A stretch of DNA of 64,000 nt, taken from contig NZ_QPJV01000014.1 of the NCBI RefSeq assembly GCF_003337315.1, positions 1 to 64,000 of the forward strand, in the 5' to 3' direction. The notes under the pieces were generated by a model. That model was not told the origin of the DNA. It searched no databases and was given only the letters and a program-made list of their open reading frames with translations. Shown here piece by piece: positions 17,904-26,240 of this stretch (within the stretch, counting starts at the first letter, position 1; the number at the start of each line of letters is the position of its first letter). The position numbers were made by a program, and so were the translations under genes. This stretch comes from Vagococcus fluvialis (GTDB taxonomy: Bacteria; Bacillota; Bacilli; Lactobacillales; Vagococcaceae).

Positions 17904-18959
17904 TTAATAAAATCTTTCTTGTTCTGTTTCAAAATAACTGTCTAAATCATAGGGAGAGTACACGCCTTTATCAGTCACTATGCCACTGATTCTAGATGGT
18001 GCTGTAATATCAAATGAAGGATAAATTCCTTGAACACTTGGTAAAGTATTTGGAATTCCTCGATATTCTAAAACTTGTTTAGGGTCACGTTCTTCAATGA
18101 CAATATCTTTTCTTGAAAATTTATCACTATCTGGAATTCCTGTTACAAAATAAGGAACTCCATAATGTTGAGCTAAGATAGCAATCTGATTTGTGCCTAT
18201 TTTGTTAGCAATATGCCCATCTCTGGCAATTGTGTCTGCTGCAGAGGTAAACACATCGATTCCCTTGTTCTCCATTACATAAGCCACCATATTGTCTGTA
18301 ATAACTGTTGTTTGAAAGCCTAAGTCTGCGGCACAACTTGAAGTTAATCTAGCTCCTTGAAGATACGGTCTTGTTTCAGCACAGTAAACATGCAAGTCAT
18401 AATTTTCCTCTTTTGCTGCTCTAAGAAGCGTTCCCACAATTGTTTCTCCAAAACATTGAGTTAGAATATTCGCTTTTTTCGGTATTTTTTTCAAAAGAGT
18501 TCGTCCCACACCATCCATAATGCTATAACGACGATTCAAAGAATCAATAGTTGTTTGAAAAATAGCTTCAATAGGTGATTCATCACTATTAATTGCTGTT
18601 TTTCCAACATTTAAACAGTTCATTGTAATCTGAGTCATTCGGTTAGCTGTTGTTGGTCTAGCATAACCAATTGTCTTAGCTGCTTGTTCTAAAAATTCAA
18701 TTTGTTTGTCTTTTGGTAACTCTTTAGATTCATACGCTGCTAGAGCCATACCCATACCTGCTGCTGTATAAGGTCCTGCACTTTGGGTTACCATATCAGT
18801 AATAGCCTGAGCTACCTCAGCATGAGTTGAACATTCTACAAATTTAATTTCTGTAGGATAAATTCTACGGTCTAAAATTCTAACTTTTCCTTCTTCATAC
18901 CAAGCCACGTTTTCATATTGTAGTAAAAACGGCATATTATAATCTGCTCTTTGTCCCAT
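17904..18959 (-). CDS. mtnA: MtnA-family aldose-1-phosphate isomerase (DrdI-like)
   Basis: Predicted to convert 5-methylthioribose-1-phosphate or 5-deoxyribose-1-phosphate to the ketose form. The 351-residue protein shows ETRPYLQGARLT (residues 195-206), the catalytic Cys 169 in ILTQCFGETIVGT and Asp 242 in SAADTIARDGHIANKIGT. Compared with canonical MtnA, the N-terminal GAPAIG segment is replaced by SAGPYTAAG and GADRI by AADTI, so it belongs to a divergent branch and may prefer a different 5-substituent. It is 12 bp after the kinase and 27 bp before the aldolase, so the three form one operon. Confidence 0.85.
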   Translation of the reverse strand: MGQRADYNMPFLLQYENVAWYEEGKVRILDRRIYPTEIKFVECSTHAEVAQAITDMVTQSAGPYTAAGMGMALAAYESKELPKDKQIEFLEQAAKTIGYARPTTANRMTQITMNCLNVGKTAINSDESPIEAIFQTTIDSLNRRYSIMDGVGRTLLKKIPKKANILTQCFGETIVGTLLRAAKEENYDLHVYCAETRPYLQGARLTSSCAADLGFQTTVITDNMVAYVMENKGIDVFTSAADTIARDGHIANKIGTNQIAILAQHYGVPYFVTGIPDSDKFSRKDIVIEERDPKQVLEYRGIPNTLPSVQGIYPSFDITAPSRISGIVTDKGVYSPYDLDSYFETEQERFY

Positions 18960-18971
18960 AGATAGTTTCTC

Positions 18972-20174
18972 CTATTCTTTAATTAAGTCGTATAAATTAA
19001 GTAGTTCAGCACCTGCTTTTATCTCGTGACGTTTCAGAATTAATTCACTACCTAATAATAATAAATTTCTCTCCATTTGAACACGCTTCTCTCCTACCGG
19101 GGCAGTTGCCACTTCTCTGACCCGTGCATCTCCAATTGTACGGCGGATAATTTCAGTTCCAGCATAACCTAAAGTATCAGATATTACTTCATTAATATAA
19201 TTTTTAATAAAGTATGAATTCAAATAAATATCCAAGGTTACTTGTTTATTGAATTCTCTAATCAATTTTTCTTTGACTAAATCGATTATCTGACTAATAG
19301 TTTCTCTTAACCACTGTGTAAATTGACTACTTCCTTCATACATTTCTGTTTTAATTAAAGGAAAAAATAAATTGCCAATAACATTACCGATGTCATATCC
19401 CATAGGTCCATAAAAAGCAAACTCTGGATCGATTACTTTCATGCCTTCTTGATTAATAAAAATAGAACCTGAATGTAAATCCCCGTGAAGTAACGATTGA
19501 GCATTATTCATATAGTTATTTCGAAGTTTTCCAACTTCCCCAATTAAAACCTCATTTTGATAAAGATATTTCTCAACAAATTTTTGATTTTCCTTTGAAA
19601 TGATATTTCGGTTTTTATAATCATTATAAGGTTCTGTGAACACTAAATCTTCACTAATATCACACATATCACTATTAATAAATTGTTGCACTCGTTCCTT
19701 TTTAATTTGTGGTTTTAAAATCAAATCAGTTGTTGAAAGTAGTGTCTGTACTAAAAAAGTACTGATATCATCAGCAAATTTTGGAAATATTAGTTGATTT
19801 TCTAACTCATATCTTAAATTTTTAAATGCTGAGATATCTTCCATGATCAGAACTGCCATTATTTCATCATAGGCATAAATCTCAGGGACATATTTTGGGA
19901 CTAGACTGTATTGGAGAATCAAAGCCTCTGCTTCTATTTTGTTACGTTCAATATCAAGAGCTCGACCAGAGGAGCGTAGTACTTTATCGGCTTGTTTAAG
20001 TACAACGCTTTTTCCTGATTCTAAATCTTTAACCAGAAAAACATAGTTAATGTTACCATCACCAATTTCTGTTACTGAAAGGTTTACCTTTTCATCAAAT
20101 AAATCTACTTGTTCTAAAACATATTCCTTCACTTCTTCATGATTCATTAAAAAATGTGTTCTAAATCTTCCCAT
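18972..20174 (-). CDS. mtnK: 5-methylthioribose / 5-deoxyribose kinase (MtnK family)
   Basis: Phosphorylates the C1 hydroxyl of 5-methylthioribose, or 5-deoxyribose in DHAP-shunt organisms, with ATP. The 400-residue protein has the aminoglycoside-phosphotransferase-like fold: NYVFLVKDLESGKSVVLKQADK as the nucleotide loop, the catalytic LLHGDLHSGSIFIN, and metal-binding VIDPEFAFYGPMGYDIGN. AGGGGA lies six bases before the ATG. A terminator of the upstream dmkA transcript ends just before it, so the kinase probably starts a new transcript. The free sugar substrate would come from a nucleosidase encoded elsewhere. Confidence 0.88.
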   Translation of the reverse strand: MGRFRTHFLMNHEEVKEYVLEQVDLFDEKVNLSVTEIGDGNINYVFLVKDLESGKSVVLKQADKVLRSSGRALDIERNKIEAEALILQYSLVPKYVPEIYAYDEIMAVLIMEDISAFKNLRYELENQLIFPKFADDISTFLVQTLLSTTDLILKPQIKKERVQQFINSDMCDISEDLVFTEPYNDYKNRNIISKENQKFVEKYLYQNEVLIGEVGKLRNNYMNNAQSLLHGDLHSGSIFINQEGMKVIDPEFAFYGPMGYDIGNVIGNLFFPLIKTEMYEGSSQFTQWLRETISQIIDLVKEKLIREFNKQVTLDIYLNSYFIKNYINEVISDTLGYAGTEIIRRTIGDARVREVATAPVGEKRVQMERNLLLLGSELILKRHEIKAGAELLNLYDLIKE

Positions 20175-20186
20175 TACTTTTCCCCT

Positions 20187-20228
20187 AAAAAAAGAAGCTC
20201 AACTGAAAAATAAGTCCAGCTAGCTTCT
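20187..20228 (-). terminator. Terminator after dmkA
   Basis: On the minus strand AGAAGCT pairs with AGCTTCT with further pairing inside, followed by seven T, between dmkA and mtnK. Confidence 0.85.
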
Positions 20229-20241
20229 ATTATTTTGTCAT

Positions 20242-21183
20242 TTATTTTAGTAATAAACTAATTAACAAACCTATTACTTGAGCTCCATTAAACATAATTA
20301 AATTTTTAATTGAGATACTAAAAGTTGTCGCTTTTTCTTGTTTCCCACTAAAGGTTTTAACATTTTGATTAATTTTAGGGAAAGTCAGTAAGACTACTAA
20401 CATTGCCCAATGATAAAAGCCTAAAATAACACCACCTATAGTAAATGTATAGCAACTATACATTAATAATTGGAATAATTTAACACCATTTTCTCTGCCA
20501 ATATAGTAAGGTAGTGTGTAACGATGATTACTAATATCTTGTTCTAAATCACATAAATTATTTGCTAGCATAATATTAGCAATAGTAAAAATCATGGGTA
20601 CCGATGCCCAAATAATTGCGATTAATGCTTTGATTTGAATATGTAATAATATTTGACCATCTCTAATAATAAAATCTAAAATACCTAAATCAAAGATATT
20701 TAGATAAATTGTAATAAAGAATATTCCAAATCCCATTGTAACACCACTAAAAATTTCTCCAAGTGGCATACGTGACAATGGCACTGGTCCAAAGGTATAA
20801 AAAATACCAATTAAAAAACATAGACCACCCATTGCTAGTAATAATAAACTTGTTTTATAAGTTAAATATAAACCTACTAAACTAGAAAAAGTAATCATTG
20901 AATAAATCAAGTAGGATACTTTTTTCTCACTTAATTTAGCAACACCTAAAATATTTGTATTTTCTTGATAATCATCATTTTTAGCTTTTTTAAAGTCCAT
21001 TAAATTATTAATTGCTGTTGTTGCCATATCAAAGACAAGCATGGCTAAAAAGAACAATATCATGTTTTCTCCATTAACTTGACCAAAGAAAAAGGCAGAA
21101 AATAATAAACCAACTAAAAACGGAAACAGACTAGCTAATTTTGTTCGAATTTCAACTAATTCAAAAAAAACTTTCATTGTCAT
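20242..21183 (-). CDS. dmkA: Demethylmenaquinone prenyltransferase of the EET locus
   Basis: Membrane UbiA-family enzyme that attaches a polyprenyl chain to 1,4-dihydroxy-2-naphthoate to make demethylmenaquinone. The 313-residue protein has eight or nine predicted helices and both Asp motifs, NNLMDFKKAKNDD (residues about 61-73) and NNLCDLEQDISNHRY later. It is a MenA paralogue rather than clearly the MenA of a respiratory chain, because it lies 13 bp after fmnB and near pplA, ndh2, eetB and dmkB, the locus for flavin-based extracellular electron transfer described in Listeria. It ends at a good terminator. Confidence 0.9.
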   Translation of the reverse strand: MTMKVFFELVEIRTKLASLFPFLVGLLFSAFFFGQVNGENMILFFLAMLVFDMATTAINNLMDFKKAKNDDYQENTNILGVAKLSEKKVSYLIYSMITFSSLVGLYLTYKTSLLLLAMGGLCFLIGIFYTFGPVPLSRMPLGEIFSGVTMGFGIFFITIYLNIFDLGILDFIIRDGQILLHIQIKALIAIIWASVPMIFTIANIMLANNLCDLEQDISNHRYTLPYYIGRENGVKLFQLLMYSCYTFTIGGVILGFYHWAMLVVLLTFPKINQNVKTFSGKQEKATTFSISIKNLIMFNGAQVIGLLISLLLK

Positions 21184-21196
21184 TTTTATACCCTCA

Positions 21197-22312
21197 CTAT
21201 TTCAAATCCTTAATATCTTTTACTTGATAAGGAGAATCTTCATTTAATACAAAGCGATCCTGAACACCACTACTTAAATAAATATGGTCTTCTTTAGTTA
21301 CAAAAATAGCATCTATATCTTTTCTAGCTTCAACGTATTCCATCCCATTTTTGACACCCATTGCAAAAACACCAGTTGATAAACCATCTCCTGCAGTTGA
21401 CGTTTCAGAAATAATTGTCACACCTGCAATTTCATTTTCAAAAGGATAACCTGTTCTTGAATCAAATAAATGGTGATATAATTTACCATCTACTTCTAAG
21501 TTTCTTTCATAAATACCAGAAGTTACTAGAGACATATCTTTATTAGTGACTGAACCAACAATCGTATTTCTAGCTTCATTTGGATCTTGGATTCCAATTT
21601 TCCAATTGCCATCTTTACTCTTAGGACTATCTCCTAAAACATAAATATTTCCACCTAAATCAACAATTCCAGATGTCACTCCATTATCAACTAATACTTG
21701 AACAGCCTCGTCTGTAATATAACCTTTAGCAATAGCTCCTAAATCCAGACGCATTCCTTTTTCTTCAAGGAAGACAGTTTTTTCTTTTTCATCTAATTTT
21801 ACTTTGTGATAGTCCACTAATTTTAAAGCTTCATCAATTTCAGATTGCTCCGGTTTTCTAGCGTCATCAAAACCAATATGCCATAATTCAGTGATTGGTC
21901 CAATAGTTAAGTCGAACCCACCCTTAGAATCTTCACTGTAATAAAGAGAATCTTCAACTAAACCATATACGTCATCAGAAACTTTAACAGGCTTTATACC
22001 AGCTTGGTCATTAATTTCTTCAATCTCAGAACCAGAGCCTTTTTCATTCACAGTAATTTTTTTATCTAATTCTTTAATACGATCAAATGTTTTTTCTAAA
22101 ACATCTTCTTTACCTTCATCAAAAATTTGAACTCTGACATAAGTTCCCATTAAAAATTCTTCTTTTTTATATGGTTCTTTTAAAAGAGTAACGTTCTCTG
22201 TTGTTTCTTTTTTAGTCTTAGATTCCTTTGAATCTGAACTACAAGCACCTAAAGTAAGTGACATAGCAGCGACAGATAAAAGCATTAAAACACTTTTTTT
22301 GTTTAACTTCAT
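21197..22312 (-). CDS. fmnB: Extracellular FAD:protein FMN transferase (ApbE family)
   Basis: Exported enzyme that covalently attaches FMN from FAD to threonine residues of PplA. The 371-residue protein has a lipoprotein signal with lipobox LGAC (Cys 24), then the ApbE domain: FLMGTYVRVQIFDEG, GGFDLTIGPITELWHIG, DLGAIAKGYITDEAV, VDLGGNIYVLG and the Mg/flavin segment TSTAGDGLSTGVFAMG. The gene is read with dmkA, 13 bp upstream of it, and lies just after the pplA terminator, so enzyme and substrate protein are neighbours but separately terminated. Confidence 0.93.
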   Translation of the reverse strand: MKLNKKSVLMLLSVAAMSLTLGACSSDSKESKTKKETTENVTLLKEPYKKEEFLMGTYVRVQIFDEGKEDVLEKTFDRIKELDKKITVNEKGSGSEIEEINDQAGIKPVKVSDDVYGLVEDSLYYSEDSKGGFDLTIGPITELWHIGFDDARKPEQSEIDEALKLVDYHKVKLDEKEKTVFLEEKGMRLDLGAIAKGYITDEAVQVLVDNGVTSGIVDLGGNIYVLGDSPKSKDGNWKIGIQDPNEARNTIVGSVTNKDMSLVTSGIYERNLEVDGKLYHHLFDSRTGYPFENEIAGVTIISETSTAGDGLSTGVFAMGVKNGMEYVEARKDIDAIFVTKEDHIYLSSGVQDRFVLNEDSPYQVKDIKDLK

Positions 22313-22373
22313 TCGTCTACCTCCATTGTTCTATTCTTTTTAATTTAACTACAATTCCCAATCAATTTCAAAT

Positions 22374-22410
22374 AAAAAAGGCAGCAAGTCAACTGACTTG
22401 CTGCCTTTTT
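22374..22410. terminator. Terminator after pplA
   Basis: AAAAGGCAGCAAGTC pairs perfectly with GACTTGCTGCCTTTT; A and T tracts make it active on either strand. It separates pplA from fmnB-dmkA. Confidence 0.92.
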
Positions 22411-22421
22411 AAACTGACTAA

Positions 22422-23345
22422 TTATTTACCAAATACAATGTTATCAACTTCGATTTTAGCAGTGTCGCCTTTTTCTGCAGCGTTGATTAATTGTTCAGCA
22501 TACATTTGGAATGAATGAGTTGAATGAGTTGCCCCAGTCACTACGTCCATTTCAGATGGTTTTTGTTTTTCAACTAATGCTTTGTTTAATTCTGGAATGA
22601 ATTTTTCTGGGCTGTTACCAGCTTTTTCTTCCATCATTTTGTTATAGTCAGCATCTTCTGTTTTTGATTTTCCTTCAGCGTTGATGTTGTCATATTTAGA
22701 TTCTGCAATTTTTCCATCTTTAACAACTAAAGTAAATGCTGTACGGTAACCATTAGATTCATTTTTCTCTTCTAATGTGTATTCACCGTCTTTTAAGTCA
22801 GCTCCGTTATCGATTTCGATTTTATCTGTTTTACCAGCTTGAGCAGCTTGAATTAATTGTTGTGCATAGTTTTTGAATGATTCTGTAGAATGAGTTGCTC
22901 CTGTTACTACGTCTACTCCATCAGCAGATTGTGCAGCTAAGAAAGCTTCGTTTAATTCTGGGATGAATTTTTCTGGTTTGTTACCAGCTTTTTCTTCCAT
23001 CATTTTATTGTATTCAGCGTCTTCAGTTTTTGATTTTCCTTCAGCGTTGATGTTATCATATTTAGATTCTGTGATTTTTCCGTCTTTAACTACCATTGTG
23101 AATACAGCGCGGTAACCATTGTTTTCGTTTTTCTCTTCTAATGTATATTCACCGTCTTTTAAGTCGCCACCTGCGATTTTTTCAGCTGGTGCTTCTTCTT
23201 TTTCCTCACTTTTAGCTACTTCTTCAGTTGAAGCTGCTGATGAATCTTTAGTATCTTTATTGTCTTTTCCGCCACCACAAGCAGCTAATAATAAAGTAGA
23301 CATTACTAAAATTGTAGTTCCTGTGATTAATTTTTTCATTTTCAT
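22422..23345 (-). CDS. pplA: Flavinylated electron-transfer lipoprotein with two FMN domains
   Basis: Surface lipoprotein that accepts electrons from the quinone pool and passes them to extracellular flavins or iron. The 307-residue product has a lipobox LAAC (Cys 23), a charged linker, then two FMN-binding domains (about residues 61-170 and 183-290). Each carries the flavinylation motif DVVTGAT, with acceptor Thr 151 and Thr 273. I start at 23345 because AAAGGATGG lies at the right distance; the upstream ATG at 23357 overlaps that site. The two domains differ at only about nine of 75 residues over DLKDGEYTLEEKN onward, so they are a recent or homogenised duplication. It ends in its own terminator. 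Confidence 0.94.
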   Translation of the reverse strand: MKMKKLITGTTILVMSTLLLAACGGGKDNKDTKDSSAASTEEVAKSEEKEEAPAEKIAGGDLKDGEYTLEEKNENNGYRAVFTMVVKDGKITESKYDNINAEGKSKTEDAEYNKMMEEKAGNKPEKFIPELNEAFLAAQSADGVDVVTGATHSTESFKNYAQQLIQAAQAGKTDKIEIDNGADLKDGEYTLEEKNESNGYRTAFTLVVKDGKIAESKYDNINAEGKSKTEDADYNKMMEEKAGNSPEKFIPELNKALVEKQKPSEMDVVTGATHSTHSFQMYAEQLINAAEKGDTAKIEVDNIVFGK

Positions 23346-23380
23346 AATATAAACCATCCTTTATTTTTTTATTAAAAATA

Positions 23381-23396
23381 TGTGAACTATTTTACA
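23381..23396. promoter_or_regulatory. CRP/FNR-type half-site pair between pplA and ndh2
   Basis: TGTGAACTATTTTACA has the TGTGA-N6-TTACA symmetry recognised by CRP/FNR-family regulators (FLP, ArcR-like proteins in lactic acid bacteria). It lies 36 bp above the pplA start in the 273-bp divergent region, which otherwise shows only AT-rich sequence and the ndh2 ribosome site. Confidence 0.4.
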
Positions 23397-23630
23397 TAAT
23401 TAATTTTATAACATTGTTGAACAAATTGCAACGCTTTTTTAGTCACTTATTCATTTTTTCACAAATTTTTAATGAAAGCCGATATTCCTTAAAAAATATC
23501 CCAAAAGATGAAATTTTGTTAGACTTTTAACCTATCTAGCTTTATAATAAAATACGATTGTGTATTTTATTTCACGTAATCATTTTTCTTATTATTATAT
23601 TTTATCTACGAAAAGGGGAGACTTATAATT

Positions 23631-25544
23631 ATGGCTAAAACAGAGATTGTTGTAGTCGGTGCTGGGTATTCTGGTATAGCTGCAACAAAAATGTTGTCAA
23701 AAAAGTTAAAAAGTAATAATGATATTCATATTACTTTGATTGATCGTCATTCTTATCAAACAATGATGACTGAGCTTCACGAGGTTGCAGGTGGACGTGT
23801 AGAACCTGAAGCCATTCAATATGACTTACAAAGACTATTTTGTAAGAGAAAAAATGTTAGTATTGTAACAGATTCTGTTGTCAACGTTGACAAAGAAGGA
23901 AAAGTAGTTAAAACAGAGCGTGGTTCTTACGCTTTTGATTACTTAGTATTAGCAATGGGTGGAGAGCCTAACGACTTTGGTACTCCAGGTGTTAAAGAGA
24001 ATGGTTTCACTTTATGGTCAATGGATGACGCTATTAAAATCCGTGAACATATCGAAAAAACTGTTACTTTAGCTTCTATGGAACCTGATGCTGAAAAACG
24101 TAAAGCAATGCTTAACTTTGTTGTCTGTGGTTCTGGATTTACTGGAATCGAAATGGTCGGAGAATTAATCGACTGGAAAGACATTATTGCTAAGAAAAAT
24201 AAACTTGATCCAAGCGAAATCAACTTAATGGTAGTTGAAGCGGCTCCAACTATTTTAAATATGTTAGACCGTAACGATGCTGGAAAAGCTGAAAAGTATT
24301 TAATTAAAAAAGGTGTTAAAATCTTAAAAGATACACCTATCGTTGAAGTTGCAGCAGATCATATTGTTCTTAAATCTGGTGAAACTATTCCTACTCATAC
24401 TTTAATCTGGACTGCTGGTGTTAAAGCTAACAGTGATGCTGAAGAGTTTGAAATGGAATCAGCTCGTGCAGCTCGTTTAGTAGCTAATGAGTATATGCAA
24501 GCTAAAGGTTATGAAGATAAAGGTATCTACGTAATCGGAGACTTAGTTTACTTTGAAGAAAAAGAAAATATGCCTACACCTCAAATCGTTCAAGCAGCTG
24601 AGCAAACAGGTCACTGTGCAGCTAAAAATATTTTAGCTGAAATTAACGGTACTGAAAAAGAAGCTTATAAAGGTAAATATGATGGATTCATGGTTTCTAT
24701 TGGATCTAAATATGCTGTTGCTTGTGTCTTTGACAAGATTCACATGAGTGGATTCTTCGCTATGTTAATGAAACATATTATCAACCTACGTTACTTCTTT
24801 GATATTCGTTCAGGTTACTATATGTTCCAATACATCATCCATGAATTCTTCAGAATTGGTGATGAAAGAAATATTATGCGTGGTCATACTTCACGTAACA
24901 GTAACGTTTTATGGTCAGTACCATTACGTGTTTTCTACGGTTCTGTATGGTTAGTAGAAGCAATGAAGAAAATTGTTGGTAATGGTAAATTATTCAGCCC
25001 AAGTACTTGGTTTGGTGAAGGTTCATGGTTTACTGATAGTGTAGCTTTCCCATTCCCATGGTTACAACAAGCTGCTGATGCAACAAGTGGTGCAAGTGCT
25101 GCTGAGGGTGCTGGTGACGCTGTTGCTGCTATTGCAGATCCTGTATTTGGTTTAAGTTATGCCTACGGTGAAGAACCTATGACAGTCTTTAAAGAAATGC
25201 CAGGTTGGTTCTCAAAAATTATGGAATTTATGATGCCTAACACTGAAGTTGCATTATTCATGCAAAAATTCATGACAATTTTTGAAGTTGCTTTAGCCTT
25301 AGCAATTATCGTTGGTCTATTCACATGGTTAGCAAATGCGACAACTATTGTCCTAGTTATTATGTTCTGTTTATCAGGTATGTTCTACTGGGTTAATATT
25401 TGGTTCCTATTTGTAGCCTTTGCTTTAATGAATGGTTCAGGACGTGCCTTTGGTTTAGATAAATGGGTAATTCCATGGATTCAAAGAACTGTAGGTAAAT
25501 GGTGGTATGGTGATGTTAAATCACGCTACGGTGAAAATGCCTAA
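23631..25544 (+). CDS. ndh2: EET-type NADH dehydrogenase with membrane C-terminus
   Basis: Oxidises NADH and reduces demethylmenaquinone to feed PplA. The 637-residue protein is a type II NADH dehydrogenase with an FAD fold (VVVGAGYSGIAATKML at residues 6-21), an NADH fold (VVCGSGFTGIEMVGE near 165) and VIGDLVYFEE. Beyond about residue 390, where ordinary Ndh-II enzymes end, a long extension carries several hydrophobic segments (for example VALALAIIVGLFTWL and MFYWVNIWFLFVAFAL). That extension is the mark of the EET form described in Listeria. It is divergent from pplA, has an AAAGGGGAG site and ends at a terminator. Confidence 0.93.
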   Translation: MAKTEIVVVGAGYSGIAATKMLSKKLKSNNDIHITLIDRHSYQTMMTELHEVAGGRVEPEAIQYDLQRLFCKRKNVSIVTDSVVNVDKEGKVVKTERGSYAFDYLVLAMGGEPNDFGTPGVKENGFTLWSMDDAIKIREHIEKTVTLASMEPDAEKRKAMLNFVVCGSGFTGIEMVGELIDWKDIIAKKNKLDPSEINLMVVEAAPTILNMLDRNDAGKAEKYLIKKGVKILKDTPIVEVAADHIVLKSGETIPTHTLIWTAGVKANSDAEEFEMESARAARLVANEYMQAKGYEDKGIYVIGDLVYFEEKENMPTPQIVQAAEQTGHCAAKNILAEINGTEKEAYKGKYDGFMVSIGSKYAVACVFDKIHMSGFFAMLMKHIINLRYFFDIRSGYYMFQYIIHEFFRIGDERNIMRGHTSRNSNVLWSVPLRVFYGSVWLVEAMKKIVGNGKLFSPSTWFGEGSWFTDSVAFPFPWLQQAADATSGASAAEGAGDAVAAIADPVFGLSYAYGEEPMTVFKEMPGWFSKIMEFMMPNTEVALFMQKFMTIFEVALALAIIVGLFTWLANATTIVLVIMFCLSGMFYWVNIWFLFVAFALMNGSGRAFGLDKWVIPWIQRTVGKWWYGDVKSRYGENA

Positions 25545-25557
25545 ACTATAACTTTTT

Positions 25558-25588
25558 AGAGGTTGACCAATAAGTGTCAGCCTCTTTT
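25558..25588 (+). terminator. Terminator after ndh2
   Basis: AGAGGTTGAC pairs, with one mismatch, with GTCAGCCTCT and runs into T residues. Confidence 0.75.
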
Positions 25589-25686
25589 CATTTATATAGT
25601 CACTTTATTTTTTCGATACTACTTTTATTTTCAGTTGATTTCCGTTATATATAATAGTATTCTCACTATGATAGGAGATTTTTAAC

Positions 25687-26211
25687 ATGAATAAAAATAA
25701 AAGATTAATATACATCTCATTACTTGTTGCTCAAGGTGTCATTATTGGTTTATTAGAAAATATGATTCCTTTTCCCTTTGCATTTGCTCCTGGAGCCAAA
25801 TTAGGTTTAGCAAATCTCATTACGATTATTGCTATTTTTACAATGCCAATGAAAGATAGTTTTTTATTAGTCATTTTAAGATTATTCCTAACAACTCTTT
25901 TAGGTGGAACACCTTCTACTCTTTTATATAGTGCTGGTGGAGCTATACTGAGTTACTTTGGAATGCTGTCACTTAAACAGCTTGGACCTAAACGAATCAG
26001 TACCATTGGAATTAGTGCCTTTGGTGGTTTTCTACATAATGTAGGACAGTTACTTGTTGCTAGCTGGATAGCTCGCTCTTGGAATGTACTACTTTATCTA
26101 CCAGTCTTATCTTGGATTGGAATATTAGCAGGTATTGCTATTGGAATTGCTGCTAATTATGTCATGACTCATGTTAAAACCATTCAAGAATTTAAACTCA
26201 ATTATGATTAA
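25687..26211 (+). CDS. eetB: EetB, Gx-type membrane protein
   Basis: A 174-residue membrane protein with about five or six helices, of the family once called heptaprenyl diphosphate synthase component I / Gx transporters, with the ECF-substrate-binding-like segment FAFAPGAKLGLANLITIIAI and GGFLHNVGQLLVA. In EET loci it is EetB, needed for electron transfer though its reaction is not established. A candidate promoter (TTGATT or TTTTCA with TATAAT near 25650) and AGGAGA precede it, and dmkB follows after 29 bp. EetA, usually its direct neighbour, is absent here: the 142 bp between ndh2 and eetB hold no reading frame. Confidence 0.88.
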   Translation: MNKNKRLIYISLLVAQGVIIGLLENMIPFPFAFAPGAKLGLANLITIIAIFTMPMKDSFLLVILRLFLTTLLGGTPSTLLYSAGGAILSYFGMLSLKQLGPKRISTIGISAFGGFLHNVGQLLVASWIARSWNVLLYLPVLSWIGILAGIAIGIAANYVMTHVKTIQEFKLNYD

Positions 26212-26240
26212 GGAACAAACCTTTAAAGAGGAGCTTACTT

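Noticed and set aside
23553-23575. A Rex-like TTGTG...TTTCACG pair upstream of ndh2
   Set aside because: Arm spacing differs from the Rex operator and one arm is incomplete.
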